Source: an uncultured Collinsella sp. (GTDB lineage: Bacteria > Actinomycetota > Coriobacteriia > Coriobacteriales > Coriobacteriaceae). From it: a DNA stretch of 64,000 nt. Shown one piece after another: positions 8,285 to 17,982 of the stretch (positions within the stretch are counted from its first letter, which is position 1; the number at the start of each line of letters is the position of its first letter). The notes under the pieces are model-generated. The model was given only the letters and a program-made list of their open reading frames with translations. It was not told the origin of the DNA and searched no databases. The stretch covers positions 1 to 64,000 of the forward strand of contig CAMQJB010000003.1 in the NCBI GenBank assembly GCA_947002045.1, read 5' to 3'. Both the position numbers and the translations under genes were made by a program.

Positions 8285-8596
8285 TTTAATGGTCAAGGGA
8301 TAGTGTAGCCAACCTCGAACTTAATTGCGAGCATAAATACAGAGCAATCCGTAAACGGAGCCCAATGCTCAATAAACCTATATATTTGTGGGACGAGCTT
8401 GAAAACGCACGCACGAGCTGGCATAATCCCCTCTGCTGCACGCAAATCGGATCTACGTCCAGGGCCGTGGCGTGGGCACTATCGCCAAAAGAGAAATATC
8501 TCTGTGTAGATTACGCACAGGGAGCTGCTTCTGTGCTATAGTTCAGGCTTGTTTGTTAACGCGACATGTTCGTTTGTCGCCCAAGGAGGGTCAGTT
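8285..8596. promoter_or_regulatory. divergent pyrR / rpmB promoter region
   Basis: The leftward pyr promoter lies around 8300-8307 (-10 TACACTAT; no good -35). The rightward side has a good sigma-70-type promoter: TTGAAA (8399-8404), 17-bp spacer, CATAAT (8422-8427). A second, extended -10 (TGCTATAGT, 8534-8542) is closer to rpmB. The 170-nt leader from the first promoter holds two small hairpins (AGAGA/TCTCT near 8491 and CTGTG/CACAG near 8502). I see no gene here. Confidence 0.6.
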
Positions 8597-8785
8597 ATGT
8601 CCAAAGTTTGCGAAGTTTGCGGTAAGCACCCCGTTGCCGGTCGCTCCATCAGCCACTCTCACCGCGTCACCAACCGTAAGTTCCGCCCCAACATCCAGCG
8701 CGTCTACGTCGTCGTCGATGGTCACCGTCGCAAGATGAACGTTTGCTCCACCTGCCTCAAGTCCGGCAAGGTTGCGCGCTCCTAA
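8597..8785 (+). CDS. rpmB: 50S ribosomal protein L28
   Basis: 62 residues from the ATG at 8597, preceded by AAGGAGG; the frame is open further upstream but without a good start. L28 is a small, basic protein of the large ribosomal subunit. Two CxxC pairs (CEVCGK near the N-terminus and CSTCLK near the C-terminus) make this the zinc-binding (C+) form. The central SHRVTNRKFRPNIQRV segment is conserved. The gene is monocistronic with its own promoter and a strong terminator, and is one of the few plus-strand genes in the window. Confidence 0.96.
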   Translation: MSKVCEVCGKHPVAGRSISHSHRVTNRKFRPNIQRVYVVVDGHRRKMNVCSTCLKSGKVARS

Positions 8786-8852
8786 ATAAGGTCTTACCAA
8801 CAAGTACCTCGGACTCTCCGGGTCAAAGACCTCGCGTTCACATAGAACTTAC

Positions 8853-8887
8853 CAAAGGCGCCCTCCCCTACGGAGGGCGCCTTTTTG
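8853..8887 (+). terminator. rpmB terminator
   Basis: A GC-rich 10-bp stem (GGCGCCCTCC at 8857-8866 with GGAGGGCGCC at 8872-8881) is followed by TTTTT. It lies about 70 nt after the rpmB stop codon. Confidence 0.9.
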
Positions 8888-8900
8888 TACTCATTGGGCA

Positions 8901-8951
8901 CTCATTGGGGACAGACTTAGATGAGTGTTTTCACGCATTGGGGACAGACAT
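8901..8951 (+). repeat. REP-like palindromic element, left copy
   Basis: This 51-nt element contains two TTGGGGACAGAC cores around a small hairpin (ATGAGTG with CACGCAT). It matches the reverse complement of 9898-9948 at 46 of 51 positions. The two copies flank the RAYT transposase gene in inverted orientation. Just before it, ACTCATTGGG occurs twice in tandem (8889-8910). Confidence 0.8.
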
Positions 8952-8992
8952 GACACGCGCATGCGGCGTCCCGATCGGCTCCGGCCCCTATC

Positions 8993-9769
8993 TCACACAG
9001 TCTCCTTCCAGCCTGCAGTGGCCTTGGTCACGCTTGTGGCGCCAATACCGGTGACACGGGCGATTTGCTTGACCGTGAGATGCGCCCGCCTAAGCCTCAG
9101 CAGGCAGGCATCACGTTCGGGGCGCGGAAGGGCCTTGAGCAGCGCGGGATCTATGCTCGGCAGGGCTTCGTGCGCGACGGCAAGGGCATCCTCATCGGGG
9201 ATCCGCCGGCGTGGAAGAACCTCCACTGACCAGATGCGACCGGCAACTTCCTTGAGATGCTCGCAATAGCAACGGGAGCCTCCGACAATATCGAGCATAG
9301 GGGCCGCATCACAGATGCCAAAGGGATCATAGCCCAGCTGATATGCCTTGCAGCTTGACCAGCGGTACGCCTCGAGCGAGTCGAGCGCACCTTTCACGGG
9401 ATTGAGATGAATATAGTCGAGCAGCTGCACCGCCTGCGTATCCGACTCAACCGCGACCCGCGAATAGCGATTATCAAACAGATGCCCCGTTCTTCCCGTT
9501 TTCCCATTAAAATACTTAGCATACGCCGTCAATGCACACTGCATCGCCTTTGAAAGATTGTCAAATGGATCATCAACCATTAAATGGAAGTGATTGTCCA
9601 TAAGACACCAAGCCAACACCGCCACTTCATGGCGTACAAACCTGTCCGAGATATCCGATAAGAAACGATAGCGGTCGGAGTCATCTTCAAAAATAATCTG
9701 TTTGGAGTTGCCACGGTCATAGACGTGGTAATAGCCGGTGAGCGAAACGGCGCGGGCGCATCGGGGCAT
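8993..9769 (-). CDS. REP-associated tyrosine transposase (RAYT), IS200-like
   Basis: 258 residues from the ATG at 9769, chosen for its AAGGAGAG ribosome binding site. It is a Y1/HUH single-strand DNA transposase-like protein. It has N-terminal PRCARAV and the GYYHVYDRGNSKQ strand, the HUH metal site in MDNHFHLMV (H60, H62), and the catalytic tyrosine region TAYAKYFNGKTGRTGHLFDNRYS (Y83 or Y86). HLNPVKG and YRWSS, typical of RAYTs, follow. A C-terminal helix-turn-helix (about 216-250) resembles sequence-specific DNA-binding tails of this family. It is flanked by inverted REP-like elements and by no other transposon genes, as expected for domesticated RAYTs that spread REP palindromes. No frameshift or missing catalytic residue is seen, so it may be active. 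Confidence 0.9.
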   Translation of the reverse strand: MPRCARAVSLTGYYHVYDRGNSKQIIFEDDSDRYRFLSDISDRFVRHEVAVLAWCLMDNHFHLMVDDPFDNLSKAMQCALTAYAKYFNGKTGRTGHLFDNRYSRVAVESDTQAVQLLDYIHLNPVKGALDSLEAYRWSSCKAYQLGYDPFGICDAAPMLDIVGGSRCYCEHLKEVAGRIWSVEVLPRRRIPDEDALAVAHEALPSIDPALLKALPRPERDACLLRLRRAHLTVKQIARVTGIGATSVTKATAGWKETV

Positions 9770-9897
9770 AATCTCTCCTTTCAAAACCGTACAGGCAACA
9801 CCTAAAAGGAGAGAAGCAACGCGAAATGCTGAGCCTGTAACCTATTTATATCCAACGAACGGCAATAACAGGCCCAGAACGGCAAAATGGCAAATCG

Positions 9898-9948
9898 ATG
9901 TCTGTCCCAAATGAGTGAAAGCACTCATGTAAGCCTGTCCCCAATGAG
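9898..9948 (-). repeat. REP-like palindromic element, right copy
   Basis: This is the inverted partner of 8901-8951, with 46 of 51 positions matching. Its inner hairpin is perfect: ATGAGTG pairs with CACTCAT around a 4-nt loop. It lies upstream of the RAYT start, so the transposase gene sits inside a large inverted repeat. Confidence 0.8.
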
Positions 9949-9978
9949 CGGGGCGATGCACTGGCAGATAGTTTGGTT

Positions 9979-10006
9979 AAAACGCTTCAGTTTATTGAAG
10001 CGTTTT
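9979..10006. terminator. palindrome upstream of adhE
   Basis: Perfect 10-bp arms, AAAACGCTTC and GAAGCGTTTT, flank an 8-nt loop, with T-rich sequence on both sides. It could terminate in either direction. It could also be an operator for adhE, since it ends about 95 nt before the start codon. It does not match the Rex consensus. Confidence 0.5.
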
Positions 10007-10099
10007 AGTGTGCCTTTTACAGGAATCTTACCGTTCGCCGAATAATTTCTTGCTATCATGCAAGGCGTAGGGTAAATCTCCGATCGCAAGGAGACACAA

Positions 10100-12748
10100 A
10101 TGGTGAAAAAGTCACCGGAAAACACTACTCCCGCAATTGTGGACAACGTAGAGGCGCTTGAGGCCAAGCTCGCTCAGATGCGAGAGGCCCAGGCGCTTTT
10201 TGCTACGTACACGCAGGAGCAGGTCGACAAGATCTTCTATGAGGCCGCCATGGCCGCCAACAAGGCTCGTATCCCGTTGGCGAAGATGGCCATCGAGGAG
10301 ACCGGCCGCGGCGTTCTTGAGGACAAGGTCATCAAGAACCACTACGCCGCAGAGTACATCTACAACGCTTACAAGAACACCAAGACCTGTGGTGTCCTGG
10401 AGCGCGACGAGGCTTACGGCATCACCAAGATCGCCGAGCCCATCGGCATCGTGGGCGCCGTCATCCCGACGACCAACCCCACCTCCACCGCGATCTTCAA
10501 GACGCTGATCTGCCTGAAGACCCGCAACGCCATCATCATCTCCCCGCACCCGGCTGCCGCCAAGTGCACCATCGCCGCCGCCAAGCTCGTGCTTGACGCC
10601 GCCGTCAAGGCCGGCGCCCCCGAGGGCATCATCGGCTGGGTCGATGTCCCCTCCATCGAGCTGACTAACATGGTCATGCGCGACGTCGACATCATCCTCG
10701 CCACCGGTGGCCCGGGCATGGTCAAGGCCGCTTACTCCTCGGGCAAGCCCGCCCTGGGCGTTGGCGCCGGTAACACCCCGGTCGTCATCGACGACACCGC
10801 CGACGTGCTGCTCGCCGTCAACTCCATCATCCACTCCAAGACCTTCGACAACGGCATGATCTGCGCTTCCGAGCAGTCCGTGACCGTAATCGACAGCATC
10901 TATGACCAGGTCAAGGCCGAGTTCCAGAAGCGCGGTTGCTACTTCGTCAAGCAGGGTGCCGAGATGGAGACCCTGCGTGCTGCCATGTTCAAGAACGGCG
11001 CCCTCGATCACCGCATCCCCGGCATGGCTGCCGCCAAGATCGCCGAGCTCGCCGGCATCGAGGTTCCCGCCAAGACCAAGATCCTGATCGCCGAGGTCAC
11101 CTCCACCGACCCCGCCAAGGAGGAGTTCTCCCACGAGAAGCTCTCCCCGGTCCTGGCCATGTACCACGCCAAGGACTTCCAGGAGGCCGTCGACAAGGCC
11201 GAGCACCTGGTGCTCGCCGGTGGCCCGGGCCACACCGCCTCTCTGTACGTGCACCCCGCCCAGGCCGAGAAGATCAGCCTGTTCGAGCACGTCATGAAGG
11301 CCTGCCGTATCGTCATCAACACCCCGTCCTCGCACGGCGGCATCGGTGACCTGTACAACTTTGGCATGAAGCCGTCTCTGACCCTGGGCTGCGGCTCCTG
11401 GGGCGGCAACTCCGTCTCCGAGAACGTTGGGGTGAAGCACTTGATCAACGTTAAGACTGTGGCCGAGCGCCGTGAGAACATGCTGTGGTTCCGCGCTCCC
11501 GAGAAGGTCTACTTCAAGAAGGGTTCCACGCCCGTCGCCCTCGACGAGCTCGGTACCGTCATGGGCAAGAAGCGCGCCTTCATCGTCACCGACCAGTTCC
11601 TCTTCAAGAATGGCAACACCCGCGCCATCGAGGCCAAGCTCGACGAGATGGGCATCGCCCACGACTGCTTCTATGACGTCGAGCCCGATCCGTCGCTGCA
11701 GTGCGCACGTCGCGGCGCCAAGCAGATGGCCCTCTTTGAGCCGGACGTCATCATCGCCGTCGGCGGTGGCTCCGCTATGGACGCCGGTAAGATCATGTGG
11801 ATGATGTACGAGCACCCCGAGTGCAAGTTTGAGGACATGGCCATGGACTTCATGGACATCCGCAAGCGTATCTTCACCTTCCCCGAGATGGGCAAGAAGG
11901 CCTACTTCGTCGCCGTCCCGACCTCTTCGGGTACCGGCTCCGAGTGCACGCCGTTCGCCATCATCACCGACAAGGAGACCGGCATCAAGTGGCCGCTCGC
12001 CGACTACGCGCTGCTCCCCAACATGGCTATCGTCGACGCCGACAACTGCATGACCGCCCCGCGCGGCCTGACCGCTGCCTCCGGCATCGATGTCATGACC
12101 CACGCCATCGAGTCCTACGTCTCCATCATGGCTTCCGACTACACTAAGGGCCTCTCCGAGCGCGCTGCTAAGCTCGTCTTCGAGAACCTGCCCTCCAGCT
12201 TCACGAACGGTGCCAAGGACCCGCATGCCCGCGAGGAGATGCACAACGCCTCCTGCATGGCCGGTATGGCCTTCGCCAACGCCTTCCTGGGCCTCAACCA
12301 CTCCATGGCCCACAAGCTCGGCGCTTTCCATCACCTGCCCCACGGCCTCGCAAACGCCGTCATCCTGACCCGCGTTATGCGCTACAACGCCGCCGAGGCT
12401 CCCGTCAAGATGGGTACCTTCTCCCAGTATCCTTACCCCAACGCGCTGCACAACTACGCCGAGATGGCCAAGTACTGCGGCATCGAGGGCAAGGACGACA
12501 AGGAGGTCTTCGAGAACTTCATCACGAAGCTCGAGGAGCTCAAGGACTTCATCGGTGTCAAGAAGACCATCGCCGACTACGGTGTTGACGAGCAGTACTT
12601 CCTCGACACCCTCGACGAGATGACCGAGCAGGCATTCAACGACCAGTGCACCGGCGCTAACCCGCGCTACCCGCTCATGAGCGAGATCAAGGAGCTCTAC
12701 CTGGACGCCTACTACGGCCGCGAGCCCCAGGACTACGCCGTCTGCTAG
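10100..12748 (+). CDS. adhE: bifunctional acetaldehyde-CoA / alcohol dehydrogenase
   Basis: 882 residues, full length. The N-terminal aldehyde dehydrogenase half (about 1-440) reduces acetyl-CoA to acetaldehyde; its catalytic cysteine is in NGMICASEQS. The C-terminal iron-dependent alcohol dehydrogenase half (about 460-870) makes ethanol; it has GGGSAMDAGK for NAD and iron-binding histidines in MAHKLGAFHHLPHG. Both steps reoxidise NADH, a central job in fermenting anaerobes. Codon use is strongly biased to C-ending codons, which suggests high expression. Start ATG has AAGGAG upstream. It is followed by a GC hairpin and a kinase-like gene, perhaps co-transcribed. Confidence 0.97.
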   Translation: MVKKSPENTTPAIVDNVEALEAKLAQMREAQALFATYTQEQVDKIFYEAAMAANKARIPLAKMAIEETGRGVLEDKVIKNHYAAEYIYNAYKNTKTCGVLERDEAYGITKIAEPIGIVGAVIPTTNPTSTAIFKTLICLKTRNAIIISPHPAAAKCTIAAAKLVLDAAVKAGAPEGIIGWVDVPSIELTNMVMRDVDIILATGGPGMVKAAYSSGKPALGVGAGNTPVVIDDTADVLLAVNSIIHSKTFDNGMICASEQSVTVIDSIYDQVKAEFQKRGCYFVKQGAEMETLRAAMFKNGALDHRIPGMAAAKIAELAGIEVPAKTKILIAEVTSTDPAKEEFSHEKLSPVLAMYHAKDFQEAVDKAEHLVLAGGPGHTASLYVHPAQAEKISLFEHVMKACRIVINTPSSHGGIGDLYNFGMKPSLTLGCGSWGGNSVSENVGVKHLINVKTVAERRENMLWFRAPEKVYFKKGSTPVALDELGTVMGKKRAFIVTDQFLFKNGNTRAIEAKLDEMGIAHDCFYDVEPDPSLQCARRGAKQMALFEPDVIIAVGGGSAMDAGKIMWMMYEHPECKFEDMAMDFMDIRKRIFTFPEMGKKAYFVAVPTSSGTGSECTPFAIITDKETGIKWPLADYALLPNMAIVDADNCMTAPRGLTAASGIDVMTHAIESYVSIMASDYTKGLSERAAKLVFENLPSSFTNGAKDPHAREEMHNASCMAGMAFANAFLGLNHSMAHKLGAFHHLPHGLANAVILTRVMRYNAAEAPVKMGTFSQYPYPNALHNYAEMAKYCGIEGKDDKEVFENFITKLEELKDFIGVKKTIADYGVDEQYFLDTLDEMTEQAFNDQCTGANPRYPLMSEIKELYLDAYYGREPQDYAVC

Positions 12749-12767
12749 TTTTTAGCACGGTTATTTG

Positions 12768-12803
12768 CGGCGGGGGTGCACGGGTGTACGCACGCCCCCG
12801 CCG
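12768..12803 (+). other. strong hairpin between adhE and the kinase gene
   Basis: A GC-rich stem of about 12 bp with one bulged base (CGGCGGGGGTGC with GCACGCCCCCGCCG) is followed by TTGCTTC and not a T run. It may be a leaky terminator or a 3' stabiliser that keeps adhE mRNA more abundant than the distal gene. Confidence 0.6.
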
Positions 12804-12836
12804 TTGCTTCTATCGCATCGTTGAAAGGATGCAATC

Positions 12837-13601
12837 ATGCTGCTCCCCGATTCCAAGACCGAGCTCGTCCGTCGCGGCAACAAGGTCGTTTACGACCTGG
12901 GCGACAAGATCGTCAAGGTCTTTAACGAGACCAAGCCCGTCTCCGACGTGTTCAACGAGGCTTTGAATCTTGCCCGCATCAATGAGTGCGGCATCCGCAG
13001 CCCCAAGGCTCTCGAGGTTTCCCAGCTCGAGAACGCCAACGGCTGGGCTCTCGTGACCGAGAAGGTTCCGGGCACCACCCTTGCCGAGAAGATGACTGCC
13101 GAGCCCCAGCGCTTTGGTGAGTACCTCGAGATGTTCGTCGACCTCCAGATCGAGATCCACGGCTACACCTCCCCGCTGCTCAACCGTCAGCGCGATAAGT
13201 TCGCCCGCATGATCGACAGCCTCGATCAGCTCAATGCCACCACGCGCTACAACCTTCAGGAGCGTCTGGACGGCATGACCAAGGAGTTCAAGGTCTGCCA
13301 CGGCGACTTCAACCCCTCCAACGTCATCGTCGGAGACGACGGCCAGCTGTACGTCTGCGACTGGGCACATGCCACCCAGGGCTCCCCTGCTGCCGACGTT
13401 GCCACCACCTACCTGCTCTTTGCCCTCAACAGCAAGGACCAGGCTGAGGCCTACCTGGAGCTCTACTGCGACCGCGCCGACATGCCCATGCAGGTCGTGC
13501 GTCAGTGGACGAGCATCGTCGCCGCTTCCGAGCTCGCTCGTAAGCGCAACGTGAACGATGAGTTCCTTAAGAACTGGATCGACGTCGTCGATTATCAGTA
13601 G
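12837..13601 (+). CDS. APH/choline-kinase-fold phosphotransferase
   Basis: 254 residues. It has the kinase-like fold of the aminoglycoside phosphotransferase/choline kinase superfamily: a beta-sheet N-lobe with KIVKVFN (putative ATP-anchoring Lys near 27), the catalytic HGDFNPSN (155-162) and the metal-binding Asp in VCDWAHA (D175). The substrate cannot be read from the sequence; aminoglycosides, choline, sugars and small metabolites are all possible. The missing signal peptide says cytosolic. It lies 88 nt behind adhE on the same strand and ahead of a terminator, so co-expression with fermentation is possible but not proven. A resistance role should not be assumed. Confidence 0.8.
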   Translation: MLLPDSKTELVRRGNKVVYDLGDKIVKVFNETKPVSDVFNEALNLARINECGIRSPKALEVSQLENANGWALVTEKVPGTTLAEKMTAEPQRFGEYLEMFVDLQIEIHGYTSPLLNRQRDKFARMIDSLDQLNATTRYNLQERLDGMTKEFKVCHGDFNPSNVIVGDDGQLYVCDWAHATQGSPAADVATTYLLFALNSKDQAEAYLELYCDRADMPMQVVRQWTSIVAASELARKRNVNDEFLKNWIDVVDYQ

Positions 13602-13636
13602 TATCTGAGCGATTTATTTCGCATCGGAGGCACAAA

Positions 13637-13676
13637 GGAAAACCCCGCAGCTCATTTGGGCTGTGGGGTTTTCCTT
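13637..13676. terminator. bidirectional terminator after the kinase gene
   Basis: The stem AACCCCGCAG / CTGTGGGGTT (13641-13650 with 13661-13670) has AAAGGAAAA on one side and TTCCTTT on the other. It ends the adhE-kinase transcript. Confidence 0.88.
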
Positions 13677-13701
13677 TACCCGTCGAGCTTATTCACGCAA
13701 C

Positions 13702-13746
13702 AAAAAAGACTGCTCCGCATCTCATCCTAAGAGAGATGCGGAGCAG
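13702..13746 (-). terminator. terminator of the pyrH-proS operon
   Basis: A perfect 14-bp stem (13710-13723 with 13733-13746) and a 9-nt loop are followed on the minus strand by TTTTTT (13707-13702). It lies 33 nt beyond the proS stop. Confidence 0.93.
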
Positions 13747-13779
13747 GCCTGCAATTACATCTACTAGCAGAAATGTCGA

Positions 13780-15501
<1,722 letters not shown>

Positions 15502-16584
15502 TTATTTCTCCTCAATAAGCTTGTCGACCTCGGCCATAAGCGCGTCGACAATTTGGTCTTCAGCTACTTTACCAATGATCTGGCCGTGCGAAAAGAGCAG
15601 GCCCTGACCTCGTCCGCAGGCAACGCCCAAGTCGGCGTCAGAGGCCTCGCCGGGGCCATTGACCGCGCATCCCATAACGGCGATCGAAAGCGGCGCGGAG
15701 TAGTTCTTAAGCCGCTCGGTGACCTCCTCGGCAATAGGAATGAGGTTGACCTGGCAGCGAGCGCACGTGGGGCACGAGACAATCTCGGGGCCGCGGCGGC
15801 GAAGACCGAGCGACTGCAGGATACCCCAGGCGACCGGCGGCTCCTCTACCGGATCGGCCGTAAGCGAGACGCGCATGGTGTCACCAATGCCCTCGGAAAG
15901 CAGAATACCCTGGCCCACAGAGCTCTTAATGGTGCCCTGGAGCTTGGTTCCGGCCTCCGTGACTCCCAAATGAAGCGGAACATGGGGGATTTCGCGCGAC
16001 AGGGCTCGGTAGGTGTCAAGCGTCGTGGACACGCTATGCGCCTTGGCGGAAAGCACGATATTGGTAAAACCGCGATCCTCAAAATGTTTGACAAAGCGTT
16101 CGCTCGACATCACGAGCTTTTCGGGTTGCGTAAGGTCGTCGCGCTCGGCGATATCCTGCTCAAGCGAACCGGCATTGACGCCGATACGAATCGCGCAACC
16201 AGCGGCGCCCGCAGCATCGATCACGGCATCGACCTTAGCCCAATCGCCGATGTTGCCAGGATTGATACGAAGCTTGGCGGCACCGGCCTCCACAGCGCCA
16301 ATGGCCAGCTTGTGGTTAAAGTGGATATCGGCAACGATTGGCACCGGAGACTCGGCACAAATCGTGCGAAAGCCCTCAAGCGCGGCCTCGGTGGGCACGC
16401 TCACGCGCACAACATCACAGCCCGCCTGGGCAAGCGCACGCACTTGCGCAAGCGTTGCCTGGGCGTCGGCGGTATCGGTGCAGGTCATGGACTGAACCAC
16501 CACCGGAGCGCCGCCGCCCATCTGCACGTCGCCCACAAACACAGGGCGCGTCAGTTCGCGCGGCAAAGGATGGGACAAAGACAA
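15502..16584 (-). CDS. ispG: 4-hydroxy-3-methylbut-2-enyl diphosphate synthase
   Basis: 360 residues from a TTG at 16584. It is chosen because AGGGGAG lies about eight bases upstream, while the longer frame runs into rseP. IspG is the iron-sulfur enzyme that converts MEcPP to HMBPP in the non-mevalonate isoprenoid pathway. The cluster-binding SCPTCARCQ motif and MGCAVNGPGEA, which carries the third cysteine and catalytic Glu, are intact, as is the TIM-barrel half. With dxr in the same operon, this shows the organism uses the MEP pathway. It needs reduced ferredoxin or flavodoxin, in keeping with an anaerobe. Confidence 0.94.
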   Translation of the reverse strand: MSLSHPLPRELTRPVFVGDVQMGGGAPVVVQSMTCTDTADAQATLAQVRALAQAGCDVVRVSVPTEAALEGFRTICAESPVPIVADIHFNHKLAIGAVEAGAAKLRINPGNIGDWAKVDAVIDAAGAAGCAIRIGVNAGSLEQDIAERDDLTQPEKLVMSSERFVKHFEDRGFTNIVLSAKAHSVSTTLDTYRALSREIPHVPLHLGVTEAGTKLQGTIKSSVGQGILLSEGIGDTMRVSLTADPVEEPPVAWGILQSLGLRRRGPEIVSCPTCARCQVNLIPIAEEVTERLKNYSAPLSIAVMGCAVNGPGEASDADLGVACGRGQGLLFSHGQIIGKVAEDQIVDALMAEVDKLIEEK

Positions 16585-16597
16585 TCCAAACACTCCC

Positions 16598-17959
16598 CTA
16601 CAAAATAAATCGAAGGACGTCGGAACGAAGCATATAGACAAACAGCAGCGCAAAGAGCGCGATGCCGACATAGCTGACGATTGTCTGCACCTTGAGCGGC
16701 AACTCGTGACCGGCAACCTTTTGGATAATCTCGATAACCAGCTTTCCCCCGTCGAGCGGCGGAATGGGCAGCAGGTTCATAAAGCCCAGCGAAAACGAAA
16801 TGAGCGCGGCAAACGTCAAGAACGTAGCAGGGCCGGCTGCCGCCGCCTGAGAAGACATGACGCTGATGCCCACAATCGAGGAGGACTGATCGAGTATCTC
16901 CATCGTATGCTGCGGCTGCAGCAGGCGCATCACGCCCTCAGCAGTCTGCTGAACATAGGAGAACGACAGGCGTGCCGACGTAATGGGGTCCAAATGGACC
17001 ACTTGCGTGGAGGCATAAACGCCCAAACGCTCGTCCTCCTTGAGCGCAACAGAGGTCATAAATTTCTTGCCGTCACGCTGATACTCAATGGCGATATCGT
17101 CCTTGCCGGCGGCCGCTCCGATCGCATCATACACGTCCATCCAGGAAGAGCAGGACACGCCATCGACACTAAGAATTGCGTCGCCGGCCTCGATGCCCGC
17201 CTTGGCGGCTATCGAGCCTTCTTCAACCTGACCGATCACATTGCTATCGACCGGCACCGATACGCCGGCGATAGAGTAGATACTCATAAGCAGCAAAAAG
17301 CCCGTCAGGATATTGACGAGAATGCCCGCGAGCAGCATAAAGGCACGTTTGAGAAAACCCTGGCCCAGATAGGTATGTGAACGCTCCAGCTCAAGAAACT
17401 CCGAAGCAGTGACCGGCAGCTCCCACACATCGCCCTCGGCAGTCGCATGCTCTCGATCGAACCGGCGGCCGTCAAAGGTGGTATATCCTGCAGCGTCGCG
17501 CGGCAGCGTCTGGTACCTGACCGGATAATAGCTGGGTGAAGGCTTCTCCCCTTCCTCGTACCAAGGCGCAATGGAACCCCAACCCAAAAGCAAGGCACAA
17601 GCCTCGAGAACATCCTCCTCGGGCAGCTCCAGCTCGACGGAAAGGTCTGCAACCGAAACGCGACCATGACGATAGATCGCCGCAAGCACACGGTCGGCGC
17701 ACGAGACATCGGTCGGGTCCATACCGCAGATAGCGGCATAACCACCTAGCAGCAGCGGCGTCACGCCAAACTTGGTACCGATGCGACGCGACGTATGGTG
17801 AATGTCAAAGCGGCACGGAAGGCCCAAGAAAAACTCGGTGACGCGCACGCCGCACGCACGGGCCGCTAAAAAGTGGCCGCCCTCGTGCAGAAACACGAGG
17901 ACGGATAGCATCAAAAGACCCCAAAAGACCGAGGAAAGAACGCTCAGAACAGTATCCAT
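16598..17959 (-). CDS. rseP: RseP-type site-2 intramembrane protease with inserted winged-helix-like domain
   Basis: 453 residues from the ATG at 17959. Membrane metalloprotease of the S2P family, which cleaves transmembrane anti-sigma factors or signal-peptide remnants. TM1 carries zinc-site HEGGH (25-29); a PDZ domain spans about 238-310; the second zinc motif NLLPIPPLDGGK is at 395-406 in the third TM, and a last TM follows. Between the GGYAAICGM reentrant motif (about 72-80) and TM2 (about 204-228) lie some 120 residues instead of the 30 or so in E. coli RseP. This insert begins with a winged-helix-like stretch (about 85-130: RVLAAIYRHGRVSVADLSVE then ELPEEDVLEACALLLGWG). The insert is on the cytoplasmic side in the family topology. 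It sits between dxr and ispG, as in many bacteria. Confidence 0.92.
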   Translation of the reverse strand: MDTVLSVLSSVFWGLLMLSVLVFLHEGGHFLAARACGVRVTEFFLGLPCRFDIHHTSRRIGTKFGVTPLLLGGYAAICGMDPTDVSCADRVLAAIYRHGRVSVADLSVELELPEEDVLEACALLLGWGSIAPWYEEGEKPSPSYYPVRYQTLPRDAAGYTTFDGRRFDREHATAEGDVWELPVTASEFLELERSHTYLGQGFLKRAFMLLAGILVNILTGFLLLMSIYSIAGVSVPVDSNVIGQVEEGSIAAKAGIEAGDAILSVDGVSCSSWMDVYDAIGAAAGKDDIAIEYQRDGKKFMTSVALKEDERLGVYASTQVVHLDPITSARLSFSYVQQTAEGVMRLLQPQHTMEILDQSSSIVGISVMSSQAAAAGPATFLTFAALISFSLGFMNLLPIPPLDGGKLVIEIIQKVAGHELPLKVQTIVSYVGIALFALLFVYMLRSDVLRFIL

Positions 17960-17982
17960 AAAACGAAAAGCAATCCTTACGA

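Larger units (their letters stand above)
9770..10099. other. spacer between RAYT and adhE
   Basis: Besides the right-hand REP copy (9898-9948) and a strong palindrome (9979-10006), this stretch holds the adhE leader. A TGCTATCAT extended -10 candidate lies at 10051-10059 with no clear -35, and the ribosome binding site AAGGAG is near 10088. No gene is seen. Confidence 0.5.

Noticed and set aside
8743..9054. 103-codon plus-strand frame across the rpmB end, its terminator and the left REP copy
   Set aside because: It runs through a terminator hairpin and a repeat, with no family resemblance.
10112..12451. 779-codon open frame antisense to adhE
   Set aside because: Low-complexity Gly/Val/Leu/Asp translation produced by C-ending codons of the strongly expressed adhE gene.
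12837..13601. Antibiotic-resistance call for the APH-fold kinase
   Set aside because: The fold is shared by choline, sugar and many other kinases, and the neighbourhood is metabolic, so resistance is not supported.
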